NCBI GenBank assembly: GCA_044841755.1
Contig: JAXOFM010000001.1
Span: 682,001 to 746,000 of the forward strand
DNA from: CAZAPO01 sp044841755
GTDB lineage: Bacteria > Bacteroidota > Bacteroidia > Flavobacteriales > Flavobacteriaceae
Direction of reading: 5' to 3'
Length of the DNA stretch: 64,000 bases
Position 1 is the stretch's first letter. Each line of letters starts with the position of its first letter. Positions 25,527-34,916 of this stretch are shown here, piece by piece. The translations under genes and the position numbers were made by a program. The notes below the pieces were generated by a model. The model ran no database searches. It had not been told where the DNA came from and saw only the letters and a list, made by a program, of their open reading frames with translations.

Positions 25527-26987
25527 ATGTTATTCAATTCTCTAGACTTTGTTGTTTTTTTTCCGATAACATTTATCGTTTGCTGGATTTTATCAAAAAA
25601 AGTCATTTTAAGGAATATATTCCTCCTGCTAGCAAGTTATGTTTTTTATGGATGGTGGGATTGGAGGTTCTTAGGTCTTATTTTGTTTAGTTCTATTGTG
25701 GATTTCATTATTGGGCGAGCCATTTATAAAGAAGAAAAAGGTACAAGGAGAAAAATACTTCTTTTTATTAGTTTATTTGTAAACATTGGCCTTTTAGGGT
25801 TCTTTAAATATTTCAATTTTTTTATTACATCTTTTGTAGATGCTTTTTCTTTATTTGGAAAGGAACTCGAGATATCTACACTAAACATAATACTCCCTGT
25901 GGGGATTAGTTTTTATACCTTCCAAACATTAAGTTACACGATAGATATTTATAGAAGAAAATTAAAGCCTGTAGGTAGTTTTATAAACTTTGCAACTTTT
26001 GTTGCCTTTTTCCCGCAATTAGTAGCGGGACCAATTGAGAGAGCGTCTAATTTACTTCCACAATTCTCTCAAAAACATGTTTTTCAATATGAAACTATTA
26101 AAAGCGGTTTTCTATTAATGGGTTGGGGATTGTTTAAAAAAATGGTTGTTGCAGATAGAGTGGCGCTTATTGTTAATGAAGTATTTAACAATCCAAACAG
26201 TTATGGGAGCTCGTCATATGTTATTGCCACAGTTTTGTTTGCATTTCAAATATATTGTGATTTTTCTGGATACTCAGACATTGCTATTGGTGCAGCTAGA
26301 ACAATGGGATTTGATTTAATGAAAAATTTCCGAACGCCATATTTTTCTAAATCCCTCACAGAGTTTTGGAGAAGGTGGCACATTTCACTGTCTACTTGGT
26401 TTAGAGATTATGTTTATATACCTCTAGGAGGAAGCAGAAGAGGAAAATATAGAGTATACCTAAATTTGTTTATTGTCTTTTTTGTAAGTGGTATTTGGCA
26501 TGGTGCGGCTTGGACATTTGTAATTTGGGGTGCAATTCATGGAGTGGTCATCGTTATTGAAAAAATTACAGTAGATTTTAGATCAAGCGTTTATACTAAA
26601 CTAGGGTTAATTAGTACCTCTTTTGGGAATAGGCTCTTATTTTCATTGATTACTTTTTTAATTGTCTGCATTTCATGGGTTTTTTTCAGGGCAAATTCAT
26701 TGGTAGATGCAGTTCATATATTGAATGAAATCTTTAATATTGAAGGATATAAGTGGAATTTTACTACTCCACCAATAGATTATTTTGAACTTAAATCAAG
26801 TTTATTTTTTGTTGGGATTATGTTAATTTTGGAAATTTTTCATAACAGATTTAACCTACTTCTCTTTTTAAGAAGACAAGGGGTTGTATTTAGATGGGGC
26901 ATATATTTAATTGCCATTTTTGTATTATTAATTTTTGGTGTTTATGGCGCTTATGACGACTCGCAATTTATTTATTTTCAATTCTAA
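25527..26987 (+). CDS. MBOAT family O-acyltransferase (AlgI-like)
   Basis: The 486-residue protein has about ten to twelve membrane helices and the AlgI/DltB-type MBOAT pattern: FYGWWDWRF near the N-terminus, PVGISFYTFQTLSY, FFPQLVAGPIERA, YCDFSGYSDIAIG, and the catalytic His H325 in SGIWHGAAWTF. AlgI-type proteins pass an acyl group from the cytosol to a periplasmic partner that acylates a polysaccharide. The next gene encodes an SGNH-like partner eight bases downstream, so O-acetylation of the locus product is the likely role. Confidence 0.93.
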   Translation: MLFNSLDFVVFFPITFIVCWILSKKVILRNIFLLLASYVFYGWWDWRFLGLILFSSIVDFIIGRAIYKEEKGTRRKILLFISLFVNIGLLGFFKYFNFFITSFVDAFSLFGKELEISTLNIILPVGISFYTFQTLSYTIDIYRRKLKPVGSFINFATFVAFFPQLVAGPIERASNLLPQFSQKHVFQYETIKSGFLLMGWGLFKKMVVADRVALIVNEVFNNPNSYGSSSYVIATVLFAFQIYCDFSGYSDIAIGAARTMGFDLMKNFRTPYFSKSLTEFWRRWHISLSTWFRDYVYIPLGGSRRGKYRVYLNLFIVFFVSGIWHGAAWTFVIWGAIHGVVIVIEKITVDFRSSVYTKLGLISTSFGNRLLFSLITFLIVCISWVFFRANSLVDAVHILNEIFNIEGYKWNFTTPPIDYFELKSSLFFVGIMLILEIFHNRFNLLLFLRRQGVVFRWGIYLIAIFVLLIFGVYGAYDDSQFIYFQF

Positions 26988-26995
26988 GGCAAGTA

Positions 26996-28393
26996 ATGGC
27001 TAAACTTTTATTAAAAACAGTTTTTCTTTCTTTCTTAGCATTGATTTCGATCAAGTTGTTAGGTAATCTATTCACAGAAGAAAGAAGAGGAGATATTGTG
27101 TGGAATAATTTTTATGAATTACAAGAAGATAATTTAGATGTAATTTTTCTTGGGAATTCATTAAGTTATAGCAGTTTCAACCCTCTAATATTCAATAGTT
27201 ATTCTGAAATAAACTCTTACAACTTAGGGTTCGCTTCCCAAAACATTAAGCAGGCATATCACGTTCTTAAAGAAGCTTTAGCTTACCAATCGCCTCAAGT
27301 AGTAGTTTTAGAAGCGTATACACTTGATATTATTGATAATTCCGAAGAAGACAGATTAGGTTTTAAATTTGAAAATCTTAACTCACAGAGAGTTTCACTT
27401 AGAAAGTTAGTATCTATTAATGATCAATTTTCCAGTTTACAAAACAAAGTTAATGCGGCATTTCCTTTAGTTAGGAATCATGATAACTGGCGAGAAATTC
27501 ATAAAATTCGACAAACCCCTCAAACCAAACCTAAGGAGGATAGATTTCTAGGGTTTAAGGCAACAGACAGAAATTTAGACAAAAAGAAGTTATCAGAAGC
27601 TTTAAAGAGATTGCCAAAAACACATAGCTTTAGTGAAGAAAACAAGTACTACTTCGAGAGGACAGTCGAGCTATGTAAAAGAAATGGGATAAGACTTGTT
27701 GTGGTAAGAGCCCCAGTTCTACTTAGTAAATATAATGCAGAGTATTATAAAGATGTAAACCTAAACACGAAAGAATTATGTAGTGATTTCAAAATTAGAT
27801 ATATAGATTATAATATTAAGTTTCATGAACTTGGATTAAGCGAAGGTTCTTATTTTGATGGCTTACATCTTAATTACAGAGGAGCTACGAAGATTTCAGA
27901 AATTTTATCAAAGGAATTAGACTTTAATCACTCTAAGAAAAAAACCAAAAATCCTACCGCACCAGAAGATTTTATATATTCTAGTAAATATGACAATTTA
28001 GCTCAAACTATTTTTAAAGGAGGTTTCAATATAGACAATAATACAATAGTAAAAGAGGTTAAACTAGTAAGGTTAAGAGAGAATGAAATTTCTGTTATTG
28101 TAAAATTAGATAAAAGCTTAAAAACAAATGACATAGCGAAGTATAATGTAGGATACTATTTTTATCCAGTTGATTCTGAGGAGACTTTATTGGAAACAGA
28201 AAAAGATTTAAAAAGGAAATACACCAGCTCAGGAGGTCCTAGTGTGCCAATGCAATTTAACGACAATTATTATGTAACTTTAAGATCACATAAGACAAAA
28301 GTTAAAAAATTCAAAAAAATTAAAATACAACTTTATAACAAAGAAGGCGTTTATGGAGAGAGCCTCCTAATTAATAACATTTTGTTTAAATAA
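26996..28393 (+). CDS. SGNH-hydrolase-like acyl-transfer partner with C-terminal extension
   Basis: The 465-residue protein has an N-terminal membrane anchor (about 5-23) and an SGNH-like domain: the Ser block FLGNSLSYSSF with S55, and the Asp/His block DGLHLN with D288 and H291. In AlgJ/AlgX and PatB the same triad moves acetyl groups to the polymer. From about residue 320 a separate beta-rich domain follows that ends FKKIKIQLYNKEGVYGESLL. That ending resembles the neighbouring lipoprotein (IKVHLYNNEAG, then FLILRDIVF), which suggests a shared domain. Confidence 0.75.
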   Translation: MAKLLLKTVFLSFLALISIKLLGNLFTEERRGDIVWNNFYELQEDNLDVIFLGNSLSYSSFNPLIFNSYSEINSYNLGFASQNIKQAYHVLKEALAYQSPQVVVLEAYTLDIIDNSEEDRLGFKFENLNSQRVSLRKLVSINDQFSSLQNKVNAAFPLVRNHDNWREIHKIRQTPQTKPKEDRFLGFKATDRNLDKKKLSEALKRLPKTHSFSEENKYYFERTVELCKRNGIRLVVVRAPVLLSKYNAEYYKDVNLNTKELCSDFKIRYIDYNIKFHELGLSEGSYFDGLHLNYRGATKISEILSKELDFNHSKKKTKNPTAPEDFIYSSKYDNLAQTIFKGGFNIDNNTIVKEVKLVRLRENEISVIVKLDKSLKTNDIAKYNVGYYFYPVDSEETLLETEKDLKRKYTSSGGPSVPMQFNDNYYVTLRSHKTKVKKFKKIKIQLYNKEGVYGESLLINNILFK

Positions 28394-28411
28394 GACTCAA
28401 ATAAATAAATT

Positions 28412-28954
28412 ATGAAAAGAACATTGTTTACTCTAATAATATTAGTGGGCTTTTTATCTTGTAAAAACGAAAAGAAAGAAGAACCTGTAAAGGAAGAATT
28501 AGAGGTAATAGAAGAAAAAAGTATTAGAAAGTTTCCTAAGCTTGAACCTCGCACATCAGATATGAATCTTATTTTTGAAGACGGTTATCTTTTTGACGAA
28601 AAGATTCAATTAGATGAAATCTCTGTAGAAAACATTGGCGAAAATCTATATGATATAATTTTTTACTTTAATGATAGTTCTGATTTTGAGATGCTTGAGA
28701 ATTATAAAATATCATTTAACATGCAACCAAAAGATCCAAGCAAGTTAATGTTAGAAAAAGACAGAAATGCAAAAAGGAAAAAGGTTGGCGCAAAAATAAA
28801 AATTGGAATGTTAGACAATATGCATGCAGCAATAATTGATAGTGTTGAACTTGCTCCTAAGGAGTTTAGTAGAATAAAAGTTCATTTATATAATAATGAA
28901 GCTGGAGCATTAAATGATAACTTTCTAATTCTAAGAGATATAGTTTTTTATTAA
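28412..28954 (+). CDS. Small lipoprotein of the acyltransferase module
   Basis: The 180-residue product has a signal peptide with lipobox (GFLSC, C17) and a charged linker rich in Lys/Glu, then one beta-rich domain of about 125 residues. By eye this domain aligns over its whole length with the C-terminal domain of the preceding SGNH-like protein, including FEDGYLFDEK against FKGGFNIDNN and the shared end. I do not recognise a family. It sits between the SGNH gene and a polymerase-like gene, so a periplasmic or outer-membrane role in polymer modification or binding is inferred. Confidence 0.65.
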   Translation: MKRTLFTLIILVGFLSCKNEKKEEPVKEELEVIEEKSIRKFPKLEPRTSDMNLIFEDGYLFDEKIQLDEISVENIGENLYDIIFYFNDSSDFEMLENYKISFNMQPKDPSKLMLEKDRNAKRKKVGAKIKIGMLDNMHAAIIDSVELAPKEFSRIKVHLYNNEAGALNDNFLILRDIVFY

Positions 28955-28957
28955 AGA

Positions 28958-30322
28958 TTGGATTTGGGAAGAATTAGAAGCACATCTTTAATTGCACTAG
29001 TATTAATTTTTGTTTTTGTTTTAGCCTCTTTTTTTTTATCTAATCAAACGGCAAGAGCGTATGAAACCTTAAACTATGTAATATTTTTAGGGTTATTAAT
29101 TACGCTAGCTTTTTCTCTCAAGAAAGACGCACTTAAGTTTGTGTTTTCTCCAAGTTTTATAGCTGTTGCTTATTTGAGTATCAACTTTTTTTTAGGAAGC
29201 TATCTTTTTAAGAATGATTTAGTTTTCAAAAGGTTATTACCAGATTACGAATTATGGGAGTTTTATGACATTCGAGTCATATTTTTTAATTGCGCAAACT
29301 TTGTAATAATAATTTCTTATTTCTTCAAAGCTAATTTTGGATTAAAAACTCCTACATTAATTAAGTTTAATAAGATAAATAAACCTAGTCTATTATTTAT
29401 TTCTGCAATTTTATTATTGCTTATAGCTCCCTTTCAATTTCCTTTTGCAACAATTCCTAAAAGTATTTTAGCGATAGTGTTGTTTATTTTGATTAGAAGC
29501 AAGTATAAGGCTAGAAAAAGAATTATATACTATTTTTTAATTCTCTTATTATTAGCGCTGGTTTCAACACATAGCAAAAGGGAAGCTATTTTTTTAATCC
29601 TTCCAATATTATTATTGGAAATGGACAACTTAAAATTTAAGGTGTCTTTTAAGGCCTTTATAAGAACTGCAACTGCAATGTTTGTTGTTGTCTATGCTGT
29701 AGTAGCCATGTCCATATTAAGGGGATATGGTGGTTATAAAGCTGATAACTTTTCTGAGGCATCAACCTATGTTTTTGATTATATATCATCAGGCTTTTTC
29801 GTTCCAGCAATAGCTAATAATCTTGAAATTTCTTACACCTACTTACATTCTAATAATATAATAGAATATTTAAAAAGAGGAAAGATGGATTATACCAAGG
29901 GAGAAACTTTTATTAAACCGTTTTTTATTTTTGTTCCCAGTAGTGTAATTGAGAAGCCTAAAAATTCTATTGGGTATTATACAGAAACTTATGATAAAGA
30001 ATTTAGGGAAGAAGGAGGGTCTTATCCTGTAAGTTTACAGTCAGAATTTTATTTAAACTTTGGGATGTTTTCACTGATATTAATTTTCCCATTTTTTCTT
30101 CTTTGCAACTCCATTTATAAATACATTATTGGGCTTATTAAGTCTAACAGGATTTTAGATTATTTTTATTTGTTATATGGGTATCTAATGTTTCTTACCC
30201 TTGTTAGGGGGTCAGGATTAGATATTTTTACAGTTTACATATTAATTTTAATACTTCTATCTTTTGTTTATAAGGTTTTTATTAAGACCTTGTTAGTTAA
30301 AGTAAATGAAGAAAAAAGTTAG
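28958..30322 (+). CDS. Polysaccharide polymerase-like membrane protein (Wzy type), TTG start
   Basis: The 454-residue protein is nearly all hydrophobic with about eleven helices and a long periplasmic loop around residues 260-355, the layout of Wzy/O-antigen polymerases. The loop carries SIGYYTETY and EEGGSYPVSLQSEFYLN, a pattern seen in oligosaccharide repeat-unit polymerases. The frame has no ATG before residue 200 and is closed by the upstream stop, so TTG at 28958 is the best start. The junction reads TAA-AGA-TTG. It overlaps the next gene by 17 bases. Confidence 0.75.
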   Translation: MDLGRIRSTSLIALVLIFVFVLASFFLSNQTARAYETLNYVIFLGLLITLAFSLKKDALKFVFSPSFIAVAYLSINFFLGSYLFKNDLVFKRLLPDYELWEFYDIRVIFFNCANFVIIISYFFKANFGLKTPTLIKFNKINKPSLLFISAILLLLIAPFQFPFATIPKSILAIVLFILIRSKYKARKRIIYYFLILLLLALVSTHSKREAIFLILPILLLEMDNLKFKVSFKAFIRTATAMFVVVYAVVAMSILRGYGGYKADNFSEASTYVFDYISSGFFVPAIANNLEISYTYLHSNNIIEYLKRGKMDYTKGETFIKPFFIFVPSSVIEKPKNSIGYYTETYDKEFREEGGSYPVSLQSEFYLNFGMFSLILIFPFFLLCNSIYKYIIGLIKSNRILDYFYLLYGYLMFLTLVRGSGLDIFTVYILILILLSFVYKVFIKTLLVKVNEEKS

Positions 30323-31499
30323 TAAAGACAGGTTGGAATTCATTCACAGATTGTACAAGATTTTACTATCAGGCTTTGGGTTTCTTATGCCATTTAGTCT
30401 GCTTTTAAATATTAACACAGTAATTTTAGTGATGTTGGTTTTGTTATCATGTGCATATGCTATGCATAACAAAAAAAAAATCTCGTTTAGACAACCATTT
30501 CGTTTATGGAGCATGATACTGTTTTTTGTAGTTGTATTGACCTCCTTATTTATTACCCAAAATCTAAACAGAGGACTAGAAATAATATTAAGAATGCTTC
30601 CAATTTTTTTGTTTGGTATTTGTATGTTTTTTGCTGGTCCAATTTCAACCGTAGATATAAAAGAAATTCTGAAATATTTCATTTATGGTTGTTTACTAGC
30701 ATGGTTTTTTTGTTTTTTTAGCGCCGTATTTTTTAAAGAAACCTATCCTTTAGCGTTAAGCGAAGGTTTTTCTTATTTTACAACACCTTTAGATTTTCAT
30801 CCTTCATATTTTGGGATGTATTTTATTTTAGCCTTCTGCATTTATACTAACTTATTTGATTTTGACACGAATACCAAGAAGATAACAATGGCTATTTGTT
30901 GGATACTACTTCTGGGGCTATTAATTTTTTTACGAAGCAGAGGCCCCTTAATTGCTTTTGTTCTTATTTCTATACTATTATTGACTTCTTTAATCAATAA
31001 TAAAGGGTTAATATTCGTTGGAGTTGTTACTATTATTTTGGTGTTATTTAACTTCGAAAAATTCGTGGCGCTACTTTCTTATGGAAGGGAATTAGAAATT
31101 GGTCTTGGTGAGAGGTTACAAATATGGAAAAATTCGTTTCAGATAATTAGTAATAATCCCATTTATGGTGTTGGAATTGGGGATGTTCAAGCTGAATTGG
31201 ATTTGCAGTACTATTTTTCAGGTTTTGATAAAGGGATTGATCATAGATATAACAGTCATAATCAATTTCTACAGACATTGGTTTCATCTGGCCTATTAGG
31301 CTTGATAGCTTTACTAGGTATTTTTTTGAGTTTATTGAGAAGAGCTCGTAAGTTTAAATTAATTTATTATTTCTTAATTATTTCTTTGATTTTAATGATG
31401 GTCGACTCTGTGTTAATTTTGCAACATGGAGTATATTTATTTGCGTTCTTTGCTTCTTTATTTTTGAAAGTGGATATTTTAGATCATGAGGTTAAATAA
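30306..31499 (+). CDS. O-antigen ligase family membrane protein (Wzy_C)
   Basis: The 397-residue protein has about ten to twelve helices and the Wzy_C landmarks: the RSRGPLIAFVL segment in the middle and the periplasmic loop ending DHRYNSHNQFLQTL, where the His-Asn is typical of WaaL and related enzymes. Such enzymes join polymer to lipid A-core or to protein, or polymerise repeat units; sequence cannot decide. Codons 56-58 form an A10 run (30471-30480), a possible slippage site. It overlaps the next gene by 14 bases. Confidence 0.82.
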   Translation: MKKKVSKDRLEFIHRLYKILLSGFGFLMPFSLLLNINTVILVMLVLLSCAYAMHNKKKISFRQPFRLWSMILFFVVVLTSLFITQNLNRGLEIILRMLPIFLFGICMFFAGPISTVDIKEILKYFIYGCLLAWFFCFFSAVFFKETYPLALSEGFSYFTTPLDFHPSYFGMYFILAFCIYTNLFDFDTNTKKITMAICWILLLGLLIFLRSRGPLIAFVLISILLLTSLINNKGLIFVGVVTIILVLFNFEKFVALLSYGRELEIGLGERLQIWKNSFQIISNNPIYGVGIGDVQAELDLQYYFSGFDKGIDHRYNSHNQFLQTLVSSGLLGLIALLGIFLSLLRRARKFKLIYYFLIISLILMMVDSVLILQHGVYLFAFFASLFLKVDILDHEVK

Positions 31500-32400
31500 A
31501 GTCGTTTTTTTTTGGATTTTCTTTGTGGTTAAGACGTCTTTTAGTCAAATAGATGTAGGAAGGTGTTATCAAGAATTAAAAAAAGATTTTTGTTATAGAG
31601 TTGTGCAAATATCTCAGAACTATCTTTTACATAGCGCCAATAATGAAAATACAATTTATCTCGTTAACAAAAATAATGTCAAAGTATTTTCATCTTTAAA
31701 TTATGGAATCATTACTGCTGCTCTGGATGAAAAGGAAAAAAAATTAGCAATAGCATATTACGACAAATCAATTATTGTATATGATGTTGAGACAGAATCA
31801 GTAGTATGGAAAAAAAATTACAATACTAAAGTCAATGTATTGACTTTCAATAAAGGCAACCTATATTTTGGATTAGATAGTGGCCAGGTATTTGAACATA
31901 GTTTTAGTTTAAACCAAACCAAACTTATTACTCAGCATCAAAGTATTGTTAGAGGTCTCGTAATGCAGGATGAGAGATTGTTGAGTGTTTCTCACGAAGG
32001 GATGCTTAAAATAAACAATCTGAAACGAAAAGTTAAAGAAGAACAAAGTGTACAGTTTAGAGAAGTATTAACAGCTATAACTATTTCTCCAGATAAACAA
32101 AAAATAATAATTGGAGACCTTTTGGGATACATTCATGTTTTGAACAGCCAATATAGACTTGAAAAAAAGGTAAAAATACACGAAAATCTTATTACCAAAC
32201 TAGACTTTAAAGATAATGATAATCTCTACTCATCATCTTTTGATAAAAAATTGATAAGTACCAACTTAAAAATAAATAAATCTGAGATTCTGTTTAAAGC
32301 CAAAGATTATATTATGACTTTTGATTATTATGACGATAAAATTATTTTTACAAGCAGGGAAGGGGTTATTAAATATTATAATCTGAAGTGTGTAGATTAA
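31486..32400 (+). CDS. Secreted WD40/beta-propeller-like protein
   Basis: The 304-residue product has a signal peptide (cleavage likely after TSFSQ) and then repeated beta-strand units of about 40 residues, several with the pattern of WD40-like or quinoprotein-type propeller blades (for example AITISPDKQKIIIGDLLGYIHVL and NLITKLDFKDNDNLYSSSFDKKLI when read in parts). Enzymatic residues are not visible. Its place between a ligase-like gene and the flippase is unusual; a binding or assembly role at the envelope is inferred. Overlap with the upstream gene indicates it is a true member of the operon. Confidence 0.65.
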   Translation: MRLNKVVFFWIFFVVKTSFSQIDVGRCYQELKKDFCYRVVQISQNYLLHSANNENTIYLVNKNNVKVFSSLNYGIITAALDEKEKKLAIAYYDKSIIVYDVETESVVWKKNYNTKVNVLTFNKGNLYFGLDSGQVFEHSFSLNQTKLITQHQSIVRGLVMQDERLLSVSHEGMLKINNLKRKVKEEQSVQFREVLTAITISPDKQKIIIGDLLGYIHVLNSQYRLEKKVKIHENLITKLDFKDNDNLYSSSFDKKLISTNLKINKSEILFKAKDYIMTFDYYDDKIIFTSREGVIKYYNLKCVD

Positions 32401-32423
32401 TAATGAAGTAACTAAAACTTTTT

Positions 32424-33701
32424 GTGAAAAAACTAAAAGAATATTTTTTATACCTAAAATCCACCAAATTATTAAATGATTCTTTTTGGTCTTTGTTTGG
32501 GAATGTTATGAACAAAGGCTTTGCTGTAGTTGCTGGTATAATAGTAGCAAGAGTATTAGGTAAAGAGATTTTTGGAGAATATAGCATTATTAAAAGCACA
32601 ATGACTTCTGCGGCTCTTTTTTCAAACTTTGGGTTAGTTTACACATCCACAAAGTTCATTTCAGAAAGCAAAGTCAAAAAAAGAGAAGATTTATTTGCCA
32701 TAATTAGGTATTCGAATAGAATTGTATTGCTGTTTAGTAGTCTAACAGCAGTATTATTACTTGTTTTTGCAGAATACATAGCTATAGCAATTTTAGAAAG
32801 CGCATCGTTAGCACCACTTCTTAGAGTTTTTAGTTTGCTTATAGTTGCAAACTCTTTAACCTCGTTGCAAATTGGAATTCTTTCTGGATTAGGAAAGTTT
32901 AGGGAGATGAGTCGGATTAACACAATTATTGGCATTACCACATTTATTTTAAGCGTGTTATTTGTTTATTTTTATGGACTTTATGGAGCTTTATGGGCTC
33001 TTTTAATAGCCCAAATAATTAATTGGTTCTTAAATCATGTTCAAGTTAAAAGATCTCTTCCTAAAGATGTGGGTTACGTGCAAAAGGATAGATCGTTATT
33101 AGCAAGATTATTGAATTTTTCTTTCCCAGTAGCAATACAGGAATCACTTTATTCTGTTTTTAGTTGGATGATATTGTATCTCGTTTTGATAAAATCATCT
33201 TTTGGAGAGGTTGGTTTATATAGGGCAAGTCTTCAGTTAAATGCCATGATTTTATTCATACCGGGAATACTACGTAATGTTATACTTTCTCACTTATCGA
33301 GTGCAAATGACGAAAACCATAACAAAATTCTTAAGAGTGTTCTAAAAATAAACTTTGGAGCAACAATAATTCCGGCAATTATATTATTTATTGGGGCAGA
33401 TTATATTTCCACCTTATACGGAAAGAGTTTTACAGATTTGAGTCAGATAATTAGAATTGCTGTATTTATTACGGTTTTTGTTAGTATAAGTAATGTGTAT
33501 GCCCAAGCTTATATGTCTAAAGGAATGAATTGGACGATGTTGGCTTTTAGGATTATTAGGGATTTAGGAACCATTATTTTGTTTTTACTTTTATTTGAAG
33601 CACATAAGTCGGCGGCAAAAACGATGATTTATAGTCAATTGTTATTGAGTTTCGTATTTATGCTGATTATGATTATTTATTATAAAAAACAAAGGAAATA
33701 A
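32424..33701 (+). CDS. Oligosaccharide flippase (Wzx-like, MATE/MVF fold), GTG start
   Basis: The 425-residue protein has about twelve membrane helices and begins like polysaccharide flippases (SFWSLFGNVMNKGFAVVAG, ARVLGKEIFGEYS). It should move lipid-linked repeat units to the periplasmic face. GTG at 32424 is chosen because it gives a short basic N-terminus before the first helix, as in the family. It is followed after a TAA-AGA spacer by a TTG-initiated gene. Confidence 0.9.
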   Translation: MKKLKEYFLYLKSTKLLNDSFWSLFGNVMNKGFAVVAGIIVARVLGKEIFGEYSIIKSTMTSAALFSNFGLVYTSTKFISESKVKKREDLFAIIRYSNRIVLLFSSLTAVLLLVFAEYIAIAILESASLAPLLRVFSLLIVANSLTSLQIGILSGLGKFREMSRINTIIGITTFILSVLFVYFYGLYGALWALLIAQIINWFLNHVQVKRSLPKDVGYVQKDRSLLARLLNFSFPVAIQESLYSVFSWMILYLVLIKSSFGEVGLYRASLQLNAMILFIPGILRNVILSHLSSANDENHNKILKSVLKINFGATIIPAIILFIGADYISTLYGKSFTDLSQIIRIAVFITVFVSISNVYAQAYMSKGMNWTMLAFRIIRDLGTIILFLLLFEAHKSAAKTMIYSQLLLSFVFMLIMIIYYKKQRK

Positions 33702-33704
33702 AGA

Positions 33705-34916
33705 TTGTTTAAACAAAACATAAATAAATACTGGAACATTGCGGCTTTAGTTGTAGCCGTTATTTTTCTTTTTGATTTTATCACCAAATGTATTATAATC
33801 TTTGATATTGAAGGATTTAAAAGATATAGTGCAATACCCAAAGCTTTGTTGGAAATAGGAATATTTGCTTTTCTTTTGAAGAAAAAAGCAATTAAACAAC
33901 CCATATTTACTTACCTCTTGATACTAATATCAATTTTTATATTGAACAATATGATCAAGATACAGCAGTTTAAATGGGAAGATTTTTCATCTAGTCTATA
34001 TATTTTAAATAAATACTTATATGTTTTCTTTTTTATAATGGCATTTTCCGCTTTAGATGAAGAAAAAAGAAAAAACCTTCTAATTCAAATAAAGGACGTT
34101 GTTATTTTAATTGGAATTGTTAATGGATTTTTTATGTTTTTTGGATTATTCTCTCAATGGGAAATACTTAAGGCATATCCATTTTCAAACAGGTTTGGGT
34201 ATAATGGTTTTTTCGTAAAAACATCTGAAGCTAGTTATTTGTATATACTACTTATTATCGCTACATATTTTGATTATTTAGTTAAAAGAACGAATGGAAT
34301 TTTATGTCTCTATTTTATATTTATAGCATTTTTATTGGGAACCAAAGCTATATGGATTTTTGTAGGGCTAGTTATACTTCTCCACTTTCTTTATAACGAA
34401 AGTAAAGTCGTCAAAAAAGGGTTTATAATTGGTTTAACCTCAGCTGTAATAGTAACACTTTTCTTTTGGACAAAATTTATTGAGTTGATTATTAATGTGT
34501 TCCCTTATGGCTCCAAGATGTATCAAGAACATGGAATAATTACAATTTTATTATCAACAAGAGATATTCTATTAATAAATGCTATCGATTTTTTTAAAAT
34601 TAATGGAACGTGGTTGATGTATTTATTTGGAGGAAACAATTTAAGAGATATAGGGGTAGAGTTTGAATTTATTGACATTTTCCTATTCTTTGGTCTATTG
34701 GGTCTGATAGTTTACGCACTATTAATAAAAAGAAGTTTTTTTCACCCCTTATCAAAGAATACTTATAACCAACATAAATTACTATTATTTCTATCTTTAA
34801 TGTTGGTTGCTTTTTTCGCCGGTAATTTCTTTATGAGTATAATTAGTAGCATTTTTGCATTTGTTATTTTTAGACTTATAGATTTTTTTAATGAAGAGAC
34901 TCAAATCAAAAAATAA
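33705..34916 (+). CDS. O-antigen polymerase-like membrane protein, TTG start
   Basis: The 403-residue protein has about ten to eleven helices with a periplasmic loop (about 255-320) and the segment FLLGTKAIWIF, suggestive of Wzy-type polymerases. It is distinct from the two other polymerase/ligase-like genes nearby. No ATG lies before residue 80, and an in-frame stop sits six bases upstream, so TTG is the start; the context TAA-AGA-TTG is identical to that at 28952. It overlaps the next gene by 26 bases. Family assignment is by topology. Confidence 0.68.
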   Translation: MFKQNINKYWNIAALVVAVIFLFDFITKCIIIFDIEGFKRYSAIPKALLEIGIFAFLLKKKAIKQPIFTYLLILISIFILNNMIKIQQFKWEDFSSSLYILNKYLYVFFFIMAFSALDEEKRKNLLIQIKDVVILIGIVNGFFMFFGLFSQWEILKAYPFSNRFGYNGFFVKTSEASYLYILLIIATYFDYLVKRTNGILCLYFIFIAFLLGTKAIWIFVGLVILLHFLYNESKVVKKGFIIGLTSAVIVTLFFWTKFIELIINVFPYGSKMYQEHGIITILLSTRDILLINAIDFFKINGTWLMYLFGGNNLRDIGVEFEFIDIFLFFGLLGLIVYALLIKRSFFHPLSKNTYNQHKLLLFLSLMLVAFFAGNFFMSIISSIFAFVIFRLIDFFNEETQIKK

